A program made the position numbers and the translations under genes. A stretch of DNA of 64,000 bases from the NCBI GenBank assembly GCA_020091685.1, contig CM034594.1, positions 1,364,692 through 1,428,691 on the forward strand, read 5' to 3'. Position 1 is the first letter of the stretch; each line of letters begins with the position of its first letter. Below the pieces are notes generated by a model, which was not told where the DNA came from, did no database searches, and was given only the letters and a program-made list of their open reading frames with translations. Origin of the DNA: Lutjanus erythropterus (lineage: Eukaryota > Chordata > Actinopteri > Lutjaniformes > Lutjanidae). Positions 47,561-61,800 of this stretch are shown here, piece by piece.

Positions 47561-49695
47561 AACAGACTGTGGCTATGGATGCAGTTCTGATCATTGACTC
47601 TAGAGGACCAATAAAGTCATTTTTGAATCCATAAAATCACTTTAAAATTAATATTTTGTGTCAAATTGTGGGTTTAAGTAACCATGTAAGAAGCAGGGTA
47701 ATGTACAGTGAGCAGGTCATAACACCCTGTTGGGATTTATTTTGCCATAATGATCGTACTTTATCCCTTACATAATAAATACATACTTCTCTCAGATTGC
47801 TGAAAACCCCATATTCTGCACAAAACTGCACATGCGATGACTTCAGTGTCCACAGTAGTAGCTACAGCCCTGCTGATAAACATGACAGTGATATCATATG
47901 GGCTTAAAGTAAAAATGAAAAACAGGCTAACATAAGGTTTCTATCGCCAGTAAAAAATCCCCAGGGAATCCTAATAGCTGTGGACAGAAAACTAACAGTA
48001 AAGTTCAAATATAATTAGGCCAAGCCAGCCTATATAATATAAATAGTAAATGAGTAAATGCCTACTGTGCAGAGACACAGCTAACTGTCCCTTAATGTCC
48101 ACACTGTGGTCCCCAGTAGACCTTAACTCTAACATTACATCACACTATTTTTCATTCAGATACACCAACAACTATTAAACCATAGATGTTCCTCTGCACA
48201 AACATAATGTAAACACAATGAATCCCTCAGAATGTGTCTCCTGATGAGCACCATGCTTTAACTTCATAAATGAATTGCTCCTAGAAGAAATAACCCCTCA
48301 CTAGTCCAGTGTTAGCCCTAATGAAAAGTCTGAGACTGCGACCAAAAAGAGGCCAATTCTCGTCCAATAAACTGAAGCCAGCTGCTTCTTACATGCAGAG
48401 GAACACTCCAACTTTCCATTGCGTGAAACTAAAACAGAAGAATGTGCCTTTTCTTCTCTCTAACATGTGCTGCTCTTATTAACTGTGGCCAATTCCCAAA
48501 CTGAGAAAAATAAACTGTGATTTTGATGTAGTGCATATCAGAAACAGCCTTGCTGCAGGAGCAGCTCAGCAGCTGTACTGTACAGCACGTCACAGAACTC
48601 AGCGGAGGGACGCTAACAGCAAGTGCTCATGGAGATACAGTAAATAGCTGCATCTTTTCTCCATTAAGTTTGTACAACGTCAGTGAAAACTCCTGTGTGG
48701 TGTGAACGCGAACATTTAGTGAGCAAGCAGTCCTGTAATGGCTTGATTGAAGACAAAATAGAAAGCATGGCCACGAAACAAAAATAGCTCCTGGAAAAAT
48801 GGCCCCATCAGTGCTGCCATTAGCTCAAGTCTTACATTTTGTGAGCCAAAAACATTGTATGAAAATGCTTAACGGTCAATAGGTGTAGGTGTAGATGGAG
48901 AATGAGGTCAAACATGGCCTTCAGTCAATGACATTTCCCAAAAAGGACAAAAATTGAAAGGTAAAGATCAATACAGAGTGTAGGAAGTCCTTGGCATTTA
49001 GCCTCTTCTTGACACTTTCCAGTAAAGCTCAATTTTATGATACATATAAATCTTTCTTATATTTATTTCATAAAAAAACATTGCACAGCACACCATCTTT
49101 TAGGTTACAGTACTCATCTCTGTCATAAAGAAATGTAAAAAAAAAGACTGACAGTACTTCACATTATGGAAATATTATGTCAAATAAACTTTATGATGCA
49201 AGGCCATTACTCACTGGGATGCCAACAGACTGTCTTCACTAATTCCACCAATAATCTGCTCATCTAGTCTGCCAGTCATCACATTTAGGAGAAAGCTTTA
49301 CTCACCAACTCATCAGGCAGCAGCACACAAAGTCCTTCTAACAAAAGACAGCACTTGGCAGCTTCAGCTAGGCAACACAGGGCTTATTATGTGTCCTTAA
49401 AGACAGAAGATACCAATTTCCTTGGAAATATGGTGGACACACAGGGAATAATACATCTGGATTTTTGAGAAACTGCACACAAAGCTGGCTTGAGTGTACA
49501 GTATTATTGTGTAGTGCTGTGACAGAAGGGTGTAACCATTGGGCCAACATGATCAAACACACACCAACACTCACAATGAATCAAATAATCCTCTCTACAA
49601 TTAATATACAGATTTAATCAATAATGTTGCCTCTGGCCATCAGCATATATTTGTGAGGACATAATTATCTCCATAATTTTCATTCCATGGCATAG
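47561..49695. other. Non-coding tract
   Basis: AT-rich sequence, no exon supported and no strong repeat identified. It may be intergenic between coq8b and the putative gene starting near 46 kb. Confidence 0.5.
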
Positions 49696-50425
49696 TTAAA
49701 GGATAATTCAGATGATTTGGAGTGGGGTTGTATTAGATACTCACCGATAGTCAGAGTATTGCTGTGGACAAGTTCAGCAACAAGACTCTATATTTAGAAT
49801 ACTTTCCCTGCTTTACCGTGCTGTCAGACACGTTTTCTGAATGGAAACTGCCATTGTATAAGCCAAATATCACTCCTTCCAAATCAACCAAACTCTATAG
49901 GTGAAGTCAGTGATTTTACCTTGCAGAACTCACGAGTCACTGGTGTATTGCTGCCATGATTTTTAGTTTGTTTGTGTTAATGTGTGAGTTTGATGAATCT
50001 GAACTAACCTTTTTAAAACTCCAAAGTCACACAAACAAATAAAAAGATTCACACAGCAGTAGACCTGCAACTTCTGTGTTCTGCGAGGTAAAATTACTGG
50101 TTTTGCCTATGGAGTTTGGTTTATTTAGAGAAAACACTGTCTGGCTTATATAACAGTGATTTCCTGTAAGGCAAAAGGCTGTCTGATGGCAAAGTGAAGA
50201 AGTGAAAATATTCTAAATATAGTGTACACTTAAATCAATTTTTTAGGGGGACCTTTTTTCACTGGCTGACCCTGTCCACAGCAGTGCATTGCTTAGCTTT
50301 CCTTGCTGGTCTCTCCTTCTGCAAACTGGGGGCTGCCGACCACCAGCTACTCTTCGTGATGTACTGACTACTGATAAGCACCTCATAAAACTCTCCATCA
50401 AATAATCTGAATATTGGGTTGGGAT
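49696..50425 (+). repeat. Dispersed repeat R3, copy 2, in the coq8b 3' flank
   Basis: Begins 'ttaaaggataattcaga' and continues with the R3 motifs 'aaaggctgtctga', 'gtgaaaatattcta', 'gtgtacacttaaat', 'ccctgtccacagcagtg' and 'cttagctt', matching 24.9-25.24 and 54.43-54.73 kb. It lies just downstream of the coq8b stop, so the gene's 3' UTR probably includes part of it. Confidence 0.7.
50120..50125 (-). terminator. Candidate coq8b polyadenylation signal (AATAAA)
   Basis: The first AATAAA on the minus strand after the coq8b stop (TTTATT on the plus strand). It would give a 3' UTR of roughly 540 bases and lies inside repeat R3 copy 2. Position is the only evidence. Confidence 0.4.
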
Positions 50426-50651
50426 CACCAATCATTGTATCCTCATGCTGAAGTCAGTGAGCTGTAGCAAGGAAAGGAGACGGGCCAAGACAGTCAAGCA
50501 CAGTCATGTTGCCATTGTTACATATTGACATGGCGTTAGGTTAAGTCTGATCCAGTGTCCACTTGTAGATTCAAGACTCCATCCCTTTACTTAACAGTAG
50601 ACTGTCAAAAAGTCTTGGGTACATTTAAGCAGTTATCTTGTCCCTGAGTGT

Positions 50652-50957
50652 CTAAGCAGTGGCCTGTGCTGCTCGCTCCGCCTGCCTCCTCTGGTTGTAG
50701 CTGTTGTACACATCCAGGAACATGTCCCTGCACGGTATGCGTGCATTCAGTTTGGAGCAGATGAGGAAGGAGCCGGCCATCTTGCGGTGGAGGGAATACG
50801 TCTCTTCGGGTGGAGGGGTGAGGCGGTGGCGTAGCATGACGGGGATGAGGCTCTGGATGCGCTGGGTGGTGCTCTGGGTGCCGAAGTCGAAGGGCTCAGA
50901 TGAAGCAAAGGCTTCACCGAGGATCATCACCGCCTCCACGTGGGCTTCCTCAAAGGC
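50652..50957 (-). CDS. coq8b: coq8b last coding exon (C-lobe end and stop)
   Basis: Acceptor 'gcctaacag' precedes the first codon (GCC, phase 0). It encodes 101 residues beginning [19 protein letters not shown] and including [31 protein letters not shown] and PCRDMF, then stop TAG at 50,652-50,654. The ETYSLHRK block is strongly conserved at the C-terminus of COQ8 proteins. The tail [12 protein letters not shown] is variable. Confidence 0.96.
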   Translation of the reverse strand, partial: AFEEAHVEAVMILGEAFASSEPFDFGTQSTTQRIQSLIPVMLRHRLTPPPEETYSLHRKMAGSFLICSKLNARIPCRDMFLDVYNSYNQRRQAERAAQATA

Positions 50958-52779
50958 CTGTTAGGCAGCATGAAGAGCCGTTACAATGACTGTCAGCGTG
51001 CATAATGATCCAGCTGGACTAAAATGTCCATATAGAAACTGTTAAGTAGAACCACTGATGTATATAAAGACGGACGACATTTATGCTCCTCAAAAGTGAA
51101 GCTAAAACATTCGATGACACCCTGGGGCTGCGGTGATCAGATTGATTGACTTTATTTGATAAATTGCTTACTGATCTCTCATATTTTACACTAATACACC
51201 CAAACTAAAGAAACACTAATATATACAATCATAAAGTTAACAATAAATATTTTATTGAGAATGCCAAACAAACTGAAAATATCCAGTAAAATAATGGACA
51301 TAAACAGTGTAAAATCTTAAAACCATAATAGGTTTCAACTGATGAAATCTACCTTCCACAGGAGACCAATATGTGTTTTTTAAGCAAGATTAGAGACGAC
51401 CCTCATTAGTTTATTCTGAGCTTTTGAAGCTTGTCTTTTATTTTTTGTAGTTATACCACATTATGCATGTGCAATCATAGTGGCACTGAACAAATGATGT
51501 AGCCAATGTCCTCATGGTTTCTTTACAAAGGAATTTGGATATTCTCAATACTGAGGCTGCATCCCAGTCGCTACTGCGGACTCTGGCTCCAAATTACGTC
51601 ACCAGCTTAAGATGGCTGCACTCATATCAGGGATATTTTGGCTTCATGTTTGTACAGAGGAGCGCATCATCCATCTTTATTTACTGTCTATGTGAAGAAC
51701 ACAAACAGTCTTTAAGCTGCATTTTTAAGCATTAACACTCTGAGGCAGTCTGAGGAAATGTTGACTAGAGATATTATAACATAAAGTGGATGGTTTTCTT
51801 TTTAATGCACGAGTGGTTTTCTCCCTTTTGTGGCTATTTTCCTCTATCCAGTCGCATAAGTACAACACTCATACTCACCCTGGGCAGTAAAACAGTAATG
51901 ATGTGTATCATCAATGGCAAAAAGAAAACTATGCAATAAAATGTTCACTAGTTTCACTTAAATGCAAACTGCCATGAAAGTGCATAATGAATACACCCTG
52001 GCTCATAAACAGCCTATCATATCCCTTGATAATGGAGTGTGACACGCAAACAAACTGTGAATCAATTCACACGTGTGTTGTTCAGCTCAGGCTGTTGTTT
52101 TTCCAAGACTAGTAAGTCTATTATTACCTGTGTACCTTCATAAATTAAGTGGTTAAATTCAATCTTTTTCTCCTGGTCTTTTATTAAAAATAAGCCAATA
52201 AAAATATCAGTAATTATCAATGTTGACTGAAATGAAATATGTTATAATCCATAACAGACCACATAAAGCCCTAATAAACACCACACTAGTTCAGCCAACA
52301 CTGAACAACTTATTACAGCGCTCACTTAAAGATATACTTCCTGACACTTAAAGTAAATACAACTGATTTGAGATGGTTTCAGTTCCATGAAGTTTTACGT
52401 CACTATTAAAATGTGAATCAGTCATCATTTTGCCTGCACTCACTTGTGTCCACCAAATTTCATAGACATCTGATCATGAATACTGAGACGGATTATTGTG
52501 GACAGAACTAGAAACATGACCTCTTTAACAAAGATACAAAAAGAGAAAGGATTGTGTACTGTGACTGCATGGAAACAATACTAAGCAGAGGAGTGAGACT
52601 GAGGTAGGAAGACATAAATGAAATGGTGGAAACAGAAGAGACAGAGTCGGGTAAATCATATCAAAATAAATGAGCACAGCAGCAAGGACTGAAATACCTC
52701 ACCTTGGCCTCAAGCCTGTCAGGAACTTCAGGTCCTTGATTTTTGAAGAACAGTCGCTCTCGATCACCCCACGAGCACA

Positions 52780-52839
<60 letters not shown>

Positions 52840-55800
52840 AAAATGATGATGTGGTAATCATATTTATTTAAAGAGCTCTTCTTTAAGGCTGTGAGTAGAG
52901 GAAGGTGTGCACACGGATTTGATTGTGTGTGATTTTCGTTGGCTGTTGCAAAATTAAACCAAAGACTTCGGTGCTTAATTATTCACAGAAATCTTGTTGC
53001 ATAAATCATGTTGTGTGGTTCACTAGTGGGTGTCTTAAAATTTGATTCGTCATACCTGTATGTAGTCATCTGTGAAGGATTCTGGGTAGCTTCTGCACGC
53101 TCCAAAGTCCAACAAAACAACCTACAGACAAGATGAATGTGTTATGTATCTTTTCAGTGATATTTGGTTTATATAACAGTGGTTTCCTGTTGAAAAAGCT
53201 ATTTAATGGTAATTTAAAGAAGAGGGAATATTCTAAATACAGTGTTTACAAAAGCTGATCTTTTACAGGTAGCTAAAATGCCACCTGTCTACAAAGAGTG
53301 ACTTTAAAAGTTATGAATTAGTATTAATCCTCATAACAAGTCAGGTAGTTTAATAGTAGTTTTAGTGGTTTTAGGAAAGGTACTGGTGCAGAAACAGATC
53401 AAGTACAAAATAACTTTGTAATATAAAGTTTCAAACTGTTTCAACATACTTGGAAAGACAGCAACATGAATCTTCACTGGGACACTAGTTTCAACCTAGA
53501 GACACTACAACAACTACAACAAAAACAGCCCTACCCAACCCTTTGTAGCATCCATAAAGTCGGGAGAACGACTTCAAAACTTGAAAGTGGGACCGTCAGA
53601 GTAGCATGGGAATGCATCAGCATTATGCATCTGCTGCCTGTGATGGTTTCTCTTTTTTGGTACAATAGAAGGTTTGGATAATTTGCAATTGAGGGAACAA
53701 TGACTGGGCAAGCCCAACGCAATGTTTCACTCAGTGACACATCAAAGCCTGACTAAACTCTCACACTGATGTACAGACAAACAAAAATGCTTATTAAAAG
53801 GATAGTTCCAGTTATTTGATTTAGGATTTTATGACGTACGTATCAAGTTATGCTTCTAGTGGTCTCTCTTACATTCATAAAATAACAAAATACATCGTTT
53901 GATGACATTGTGAAATAGTGTGGGAAAATGGGAGTTGTTTAGGGAAGCTGTTCCAGTCACGTTTGCTGACTTCCTTCCTCACTCTCTGATGTATCCTGAG
54001 TTTTCTTGAAAGTTATAGCAACTAGCAGCTTGCAGGAAATGAACCGTTACCTTGAATAAATTATTGATTTCTCTGGGTTTGACCATTGTTGGAAATAAGG
54101 ATGTTAATGATTAATCAATTTATCAGTGTTCCGAATAATGATAATAACAGATAATTATAGATAATATAGTGTAGAAATAGCAGTATTTGCACCCATTTGA
54201 CATTGTTTTGCCTGGTGGTGAATAAGTTGTTGAATAAGAAAACGTAAAGAAAAAAAATGTTACTAATTATTAATGATTGATTCATTGTTAGCATTTTCAA
54301 TTATTGGTTAAGGAAAATACACAAAACTTGCAACCCAAGTTGGCAACATTTGGGGTAATCTAAGTACATCTTTCAACAAAATGCATAAATCTCATCACTT
54401 TTAGACATTCGCAACCTTTCAAAACAGAGACGTCACACAATAACACAAACAAACTAACCAGCAGTTTTCATGTTCTGTGAAGTAAAATGACTGATTTCAC
54501 CAGTTGAGTTTAGTTGGTTTGGAGAAAGTGATATTTGCTTTAGAAAACAGCGGTGTATGCTCAGAAATGGCTGTCTAAAATACGTTTTGCTGTTGAACCT
54601 GTCCACAGCAGTGTTAAGCTTCTGTGCTGATACTCCTCTCTGCTTGGGGGTCATGCTGACCGCCCTTTAATAAACTGACTATCAATAAATACCTCATATA
54701 ACCCCACTTAAAAGAAAAATCAGATCTAATATTTTGTCACCTTGGCTTCCCTGTCTGTCCACTCACCTTGTTGGTGTCTGAGTTGTAGAAGAAGTTGGCC
54801 CAGTTTGGGTCCGTCTGCATGAACCTGAACTCAAACAGCTCCCGCAGACACAGCTGGAGGATGTTGAAAGAGATCTGGTGACGGGAGGAGAGCAGAGGTT
54901 TGTGTTTACTGTCATGCCGTTATTACATCAATGTGACATTTTCATACTATACATCTGTTTTGTTCTATTTGGTGTGGTTATCTCTGGTGCAGTGAGCTGC
55001 CACACACTCAGCATGTCTAAAGAAGCGGTTTTGTTGCAGGTCATGCTCCAAGTCCATAAAACTCAACTGTTAAATGCATATTTTTACAGTGACACAGTAA
55101 TTTTCACTGCTGCTGTCCTTTTCACGCCGGGTTTTTTGAGGTCCTGCTGTATAATTTACCAGCAAGTATCTTGTGTCTCTGGGAGTTAATGCATCAGCTC
55201 AGTTCTGCACTTGTCACATTAAAGTATATGCCACACATTTTCTAATTAAAAGTGATCTACATTACACTTCCTACTACCAACAAGGGATGGAATACAAATA
55301 TACATCAAATTTCAACAAAAGCCTAGAGTGAAGGAACAGCGCTAACCAGTCTGCTCCTTCTACTTGTCAGAGGATTTCAGCTCTAATTGGTTCCTGCAAT
55401 TAGAGGTCCAGACTATGATGGGCTTTATCTTTCAGCCACGCAGTCTTCCATGCAGCCTTCTCACCATGGCTCTTATACTGCGCCGTTTTTTTTTAGTCTC
55501 TCTTCATAAATTTACTGATCCAAGCACTTTTCTTTAAACTTCACACTACTTTGTCACCCTTTATTTCCTGATGTGATAAAGCTTTTGTTAAGATAAACAG
55601 GAATCCCACAACTTATCCAAGGTCAAATTCAAGCACTATTCAAGTATTTCCAAGGAGCATTGTCAAGGTTGTTCAGCACCTTACAGCCACTTAAGTGATA
55701 AGCCAATTTCAGCTAACATTAAACTAAAGTTGGCTATAAATTTGATTAGCTGGCAAATGCACAGGTTAAATTATAGTCAAATTTCAGGAGGGTGATACAG

Positions 55801-58800
55801 TATGGTAGTACCTGTATTGTATGTCAATTACGGCATGTTCTTTTATGGAATATACAAAGTAACAGTTACCTTTTCGACAACATAACTAATATTAACCATA
55901 ACCTTGCTCAAAGGCAGACCCTCCCCTCCTTGACGAAGACTTTACAGGGAGCTGCTTCAGGATTCGGTGCTTGTTTCAACCATCATTTGTATTTAAAACT
56001 TCAAGCAAAGACTCACAGGGCAAGAGAAGAGAGAACTCCCGGACACTTTCCTTTACTTGTATAAAACTTACTTTATAGATCCATCGTTTTGGTCTTTAGA
56101 CCTTCATCAGATAAAACAGGCTGTGTGTGCCATGTTTTACCTTCAGTTCTCTCTTCTCTTGCCCATAGATTTTCTCTCACATCAGCAACCTCCCAGCATG
56201 TTGTCATCTGTTGTCATCTGTTGTCCCATCAGAGGGTAGATCACACTAAGCACAGCCACACACAGTTGACTTCATTTATTTTTCTAAAAAGTGAACAATG
56301 AAGTGAGATATCAATTTGTTATAAATTTGTAATTGTAATGCAATTATAATTTCATTCCATGTCAAGCACTTTACCCAAGCACTTTTCAAGGATATGCAAC
56401 ACCCGTACAAACCCTGGATGAAACAGAACTGAGCATCACCACCTAATTCAATAACAATATTTGATAATTTCACCTTATCAAGAGCATTCTGCTGTCGCTG
56501 TGCAAACATCATCTGTAAGATCTTGTGCACCACTCACAATTCAATGACAATGAGGACATTTTATGACAAATGGCATCCATGTGCCTGTTGAGTCAGCTCA
56601 TACCTGGTTCCTGGTCTCCTGGTCCAGGTCTACACAGCGGTCCAGCGGGACTCCCTGTACCAGCTCCATGGCCAGCACCCTGCGACCAGACAGCTCATCG
56701 ATCACCTCAGGGGCCTGGAAGTACTCATCTCCCTCTAGAAGAGACCTGTACAAATAATCAGAAGGAAAGAAAAATAAATAATAAAGATTCAATTCGTGAT
56801 ATAAGTGAAATCCGGTAGAAAACAACTGACTAAAACAGTGACTCAATACTGGGGCCTAACATAATGTTTTTGTCTGTACATGGGTAAACTATATATATTA
56901 GAAATGTAGCCTGTCTCCAATATTGAAATTGTGACAAAAATATTAATAATAATTCATAGGGATATAGTTGGAGTAGAATACCTATCAAAACAATAAAAAA
57001 AAAAAAATAAAAAAAATAAAAAAACATAGTATAAAAAGTATAGCCAACATACCAAAGTAAAGAAAAGAGGAGAGCTAGATACAGTGTCTGTGCAATATAT
57101 ACGTGCAGTTTTGTAACAGTGGTAAACATTTAGTGAACTGTAGATGTAATTTTAGAGTAACCATCCTGAAACTTCACAGCTAACCTGGTGGGGTTTCTAT
57201 TCTGCGCAGTTAAATGGTGCGTAGCAGCTCACCAGAGGGCTTCAGTGTAGGAAGCTTTCAGGTTCGATACACCACATAAACCTACCTGAACTTCTTGGCA
57301 CACTCCGCCTCCCTCTTGTAGTCACACTCCCATGCCAGCTCCCGCTGAAGAACCTCCAAGCTGCTGTCTGCAAACAGACCTGTGGAAAAACACATGGTGG
57401 AAAACTCAGCAGGGAAAACTAAAGACAACATACAAACTGTGTCATCTTTACACACAACAATCCTTTTCCTGCAAATGAGCAAAGCATGACAACAATTCTT
57501 ACTCTGCATGAAAACAGATGCTGTGGATAACAGCACCTTAAATTTCGCTATGTTTTAACTTTTATCTGTTATTTGTTTAGTTTTATTTGCTGAAAGATGC
57601 ATCACCTATGATGATACACTGACATACACTCGTAGAATTGGAAAAGGGAGTGTGGCGTTGCAAAAATGCACACAGCATCTTTTAACCACCCAGCTAGATC
57701 AGCTGGACGCACCACCACCGGCTGTGTGACCACCCCAGGAGATGTAGAGGACAGCAGGCATATGAGTCATGCTAACCCAGCTGAGACTAAAGGCTGCTCC
57801 TGGCTACTGTCTGGTCAGGAAAATTAAATGGACGTAACGGGGACTCTGGCTGGCCAAGCAACGGGAAACCAGAGACTGCTGCACTCATCAAAGTGTTGCA
57901 TTTGACGGGCGGACCAGTTCTGAGCTGTACTTAAATCAATGATGCTTCATGCACAAATGCTGTCAAAGTTGATGGACAGCATTTCAGGCACTAAAGAATT
58001 ATTTCCTGTGTGTATGTGTCTATGTGTATATAAATATCTGCACACTGTTCTTAATTATATATTTTATCCTGTTCTTTTCTGATTTTATGTATTAGAGCTC
58101 TGGGTTTCCCCTGTGTATGGTAAGCTCAGTGGCCCATTGGTATATGAATTAACCCCAACAAGGCCTACGCATCATTGAAATTTAGCATTTCAAGACTGCA
58201 CACTGTCAGATTCTTTGTAAAAAAAATTTTAAATGTGTGTTGAATGAATGACCTATTTATAAAAACACATTACACAGAAATATTTTCAAATATCCAGCCA
58301 GCTTTTATCAACAACTAAATGTAGGGCCCTATGAAATTTGTGTCATAGCTTTTTAAAATTCTCAATTCGACAATTCCAGACATTCTTACATTATCGTAGG
58401 AACTACAGGGCCTGAACTTTACGCTGCCATCAGACTGTCACTGGCCCTCGTCAAAAGAAACTTGCCACCAGGCCTAACAACTCTGCTTGGGGAAACCCTG
58501 AGGCTGCAACGAGTAATCAACTATGAATCAATTAAATCAATTCAATTGAATCACCAACTATGTTGATAATTGATAAATCTGAGTAATTAAAAAAAAAGGT
58601 AAAAATTCCAAATATCAGCTTCTTAAATGTGAATATTTTCTGGTTTCTTTACTCCTCTATGAAAGTAAAGTAAAAAAAAAAAAAAAAAAGAATTCGGGGA
58701 AACACTGATCGACATTTTTTTCCCACTTTCTGACATCTTATAATGTCACATATTGTGCTAAATACACTTTTTTGTGGTATTTCAACAAAAATGTGTCCCC

Positions 58801-61800
58801 TGTGTCTCTTAAGACCCCCAAAATATGAGAAACTGCCATCTTCTCTGTGTTTTGCTTGCTCTCTCTTTTAGAACGTGTTTCAAAACACCAATCAGATCTG
58901 CCTCTCCTTATGATGTCACGTAGGGCTTACCACAAGCTCTAGACAGGTGACCGTCCTGCCTGCTCAGTACCTAGTGAATCACAATGGGCAGTGTCTACGA
59001 CCAAACAACTAATCGATTGATCGAGAAAATAATCAACAGATCAAACGAGAATTAAAATAATTGTTAGTTGCACCCCTAATCTGTATATAAGTTACATGTG
59101 TGTGTAGTATGAAGGGACTAAAACTTTCTTTTCGTGGTGCAAACCCTGTGTTGTATGATGATAATAAATTATCATAATTACATGATAAAAAACCTTGTAT
59201 GAGGACTGCAGTGGTGTACATCACTGGACAACAAATAAAATTATAATCATTAGTTATGATAAATATCTGTTTTTGTTTGACTTTAAATGTGTAGGATTGG
59301 GCATAACATGGAAACAAGTAACAACTCTATAAATGATGCAGATGTCCTCATTGTCACTGAGTAACAAATGTGCCACCTGGTTTTGACCTGAAACAACAGC
59401 GCCACCCCATGGTACTGTATAATGAAAATGCTGGAATAAAAGAGAACATGTATAATCACCCCACAACTTAATGATGGGATACAATCAAAGAGGGATAACA
59501 GGCCTTTTTTTTTAAATCTGTATTTTTTATCCAAACCTGCAGAACTCAAGCACCTTACACAGAGGAACAACTGTTGTTGCTACTCATGTGCTTAAATTCT
59601 GCATCATAAAGCTGCAACATAGAGACTTTTCAGACCCACTCCTACTGATGAATATAAATTAGATAATAAATAACAATGAATGCGCTCTTGAACCAGCAAC
59701 AACAGAATATGACAATTTCCAGAGCCTTTCATGTGTAAATTTATGTCTTTGACTTCAAAACAGAGCTGTGTTTTAATAAATACTCTACATATCAGTGTTT
59801 TTTTCACTGAACAGTCTCGAGGGGACAAATAAACACCAAAACAAGTACTGATGCATTGTTACCTTCCGGCAGGACGACACTCATTTTCAAAACTGACATC
59901 AAGTTGTTTATGTCACTGTGGATGCTCTCTGCCACTCCAGGATACTGGAAGAAATATGACAATAACAGATTAAATCACTACAAACAGACAAAGACAGAGG
60001 TTGCGAGGAAAGGGGACAGAAAAAAAAAAGAGTGTTTATGAATAACCTGGATCTTCATGGCGATTTCTCTACCATCTTTTAACACCCCATGATGCACCTG
60101 GCCGATGGACGCTGCAGCAAACGGTTTCTCTTCAAAGGACGATAGCTTCTCTCGCCAGCCTGGCCCCAGCTCCTCCTCAAGAACTTTCTACACAATCAGA
60201 CCAAAACAGATGTCTTAAAATCATGCATCTGGAATAAGAGTTAGGCATGTGTATGAAAATGGTTCACCTGATGGCTGACAGAGTAAGGTAGAAATTCATA
60301 GGGTTTTAGGATTACTTGTTGTTAGGTGGGAGAACTCAGATGAACATGACTGAAGTTATAAAGATGAATGGTTTATGAGATTCACTCGAATTTTCATCTT
60401 TGGAAGTGAAGGTCTGATAGGCGACTAATGATTGAGTTTCAGCACAGGAGGACTGCGACTTTCAGTTTTTAGTTGTTGTTTTTTTTTTCTTGTACATATG
60501 CAGAGGACTGTAAGAAGGAAAACTGGAAAAGAGAGCTATGAAAATTGTGAAATGTGTTGTGTTGTCTTTTCCAAATAAAAAGATAATTACAAAAAAAATA
60601 AAATCATGCATCTGGCCTTAAATGTCTACATACATCAAGCTGCACCTGAGAACTGACAGACTAATGAAAACTGATCAAACAAACTCTTGTCATGATCTCA
60701 TCCTTTTAGAAACACACACACTATACCACTTTCCTCTGATGATTTTGGTTCAGTTAAAGCAAGGCCTGGTGCATTTGGTGTGAAAACTGTAACCAGAACC
60801 CTGATGCTGACCAAACAACCAGACCGAGAACACGTGTAAAACATTATCTTGATACAGTTTGTTTGTGGTAAACAAACAAACCCACCAGAGGATTTTATTG
60901 AAGCAGATGTGTGAATTTAGCATGATTTCAAATGCTGAACTTCAAATATATATCTATCTAATGATTATAAAATCTATTCAGGAGGAGATCTTATAAATAA
61001 TCTGTATATATGTATGCAAGTCATCTGTTAACCAAGGTTAACAAGTATGCACATCAACCGGACTATTAATAGGTCAAAAGCTGTTAAAACTGATGTGCTT
61101 TTATCCTGCTCTGTGTACTTTGTCATTTGTTCATTAAGTCTATAAAAAGTGTGTAACAGTGCTCCCACAGTAATAAGGCATGAATCATTACTGTACAAGA
61201 TGCCTCCCTGTCGTCCTGTCTCTACCTTTCAGTCATTACTCATAACATGCTTTTGATTTACAGTCTAATAATACTCATGATGCTTACAAAAAGTTGTTTC
61301 TTTGTGAGATCTTTGTGGCGCCAAAGAACATAAATCTACACATCAGAAGCATTAAAGTGCTGAATAAACTTCTCTCAGTAATCAGAATTTGATTTCCCCA
61401 AATGAGTCACAACAATGCAGGATGACAGTCACCAAAACTATCAAAACAGCAAGTTACTTGTCAATCTATAACACTTCATGTCTCCTTTTCTTGGTGCGTT
61501 AGTATAAAAAAAGTCTGTGTGAACAAGAACAATGTATTTTTTTTTTTTCTTTTGGTCCAGACAAAATGAACTGAACTAGTGTGAAAGAACTCTTAGGGCA
61601 GCTTCATACCTAAAGGTCCAGTGCCTGAATCTAACCAATGGGAGGATGAAACATTATTACAATTTTTCAATTGGTCTGGTTTGGGCTCACAAAGGCAAAA
61701 CTTTAACAGCCCAGAAACTGTAAACAAGTCATGTGGTGGAAACATTGTTTTGATTATTGGTCACTAAGTCCACAGGTAAATAGACAACAAACAGCCCAGT

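Noticed and set aside
57200..57275. tRNA-like box B (ggttcgatac) with a loose box A
   Set aside because: No cloverleaf can be drawn and spacing is poor. At best a decayed tRNA-derived SINE.
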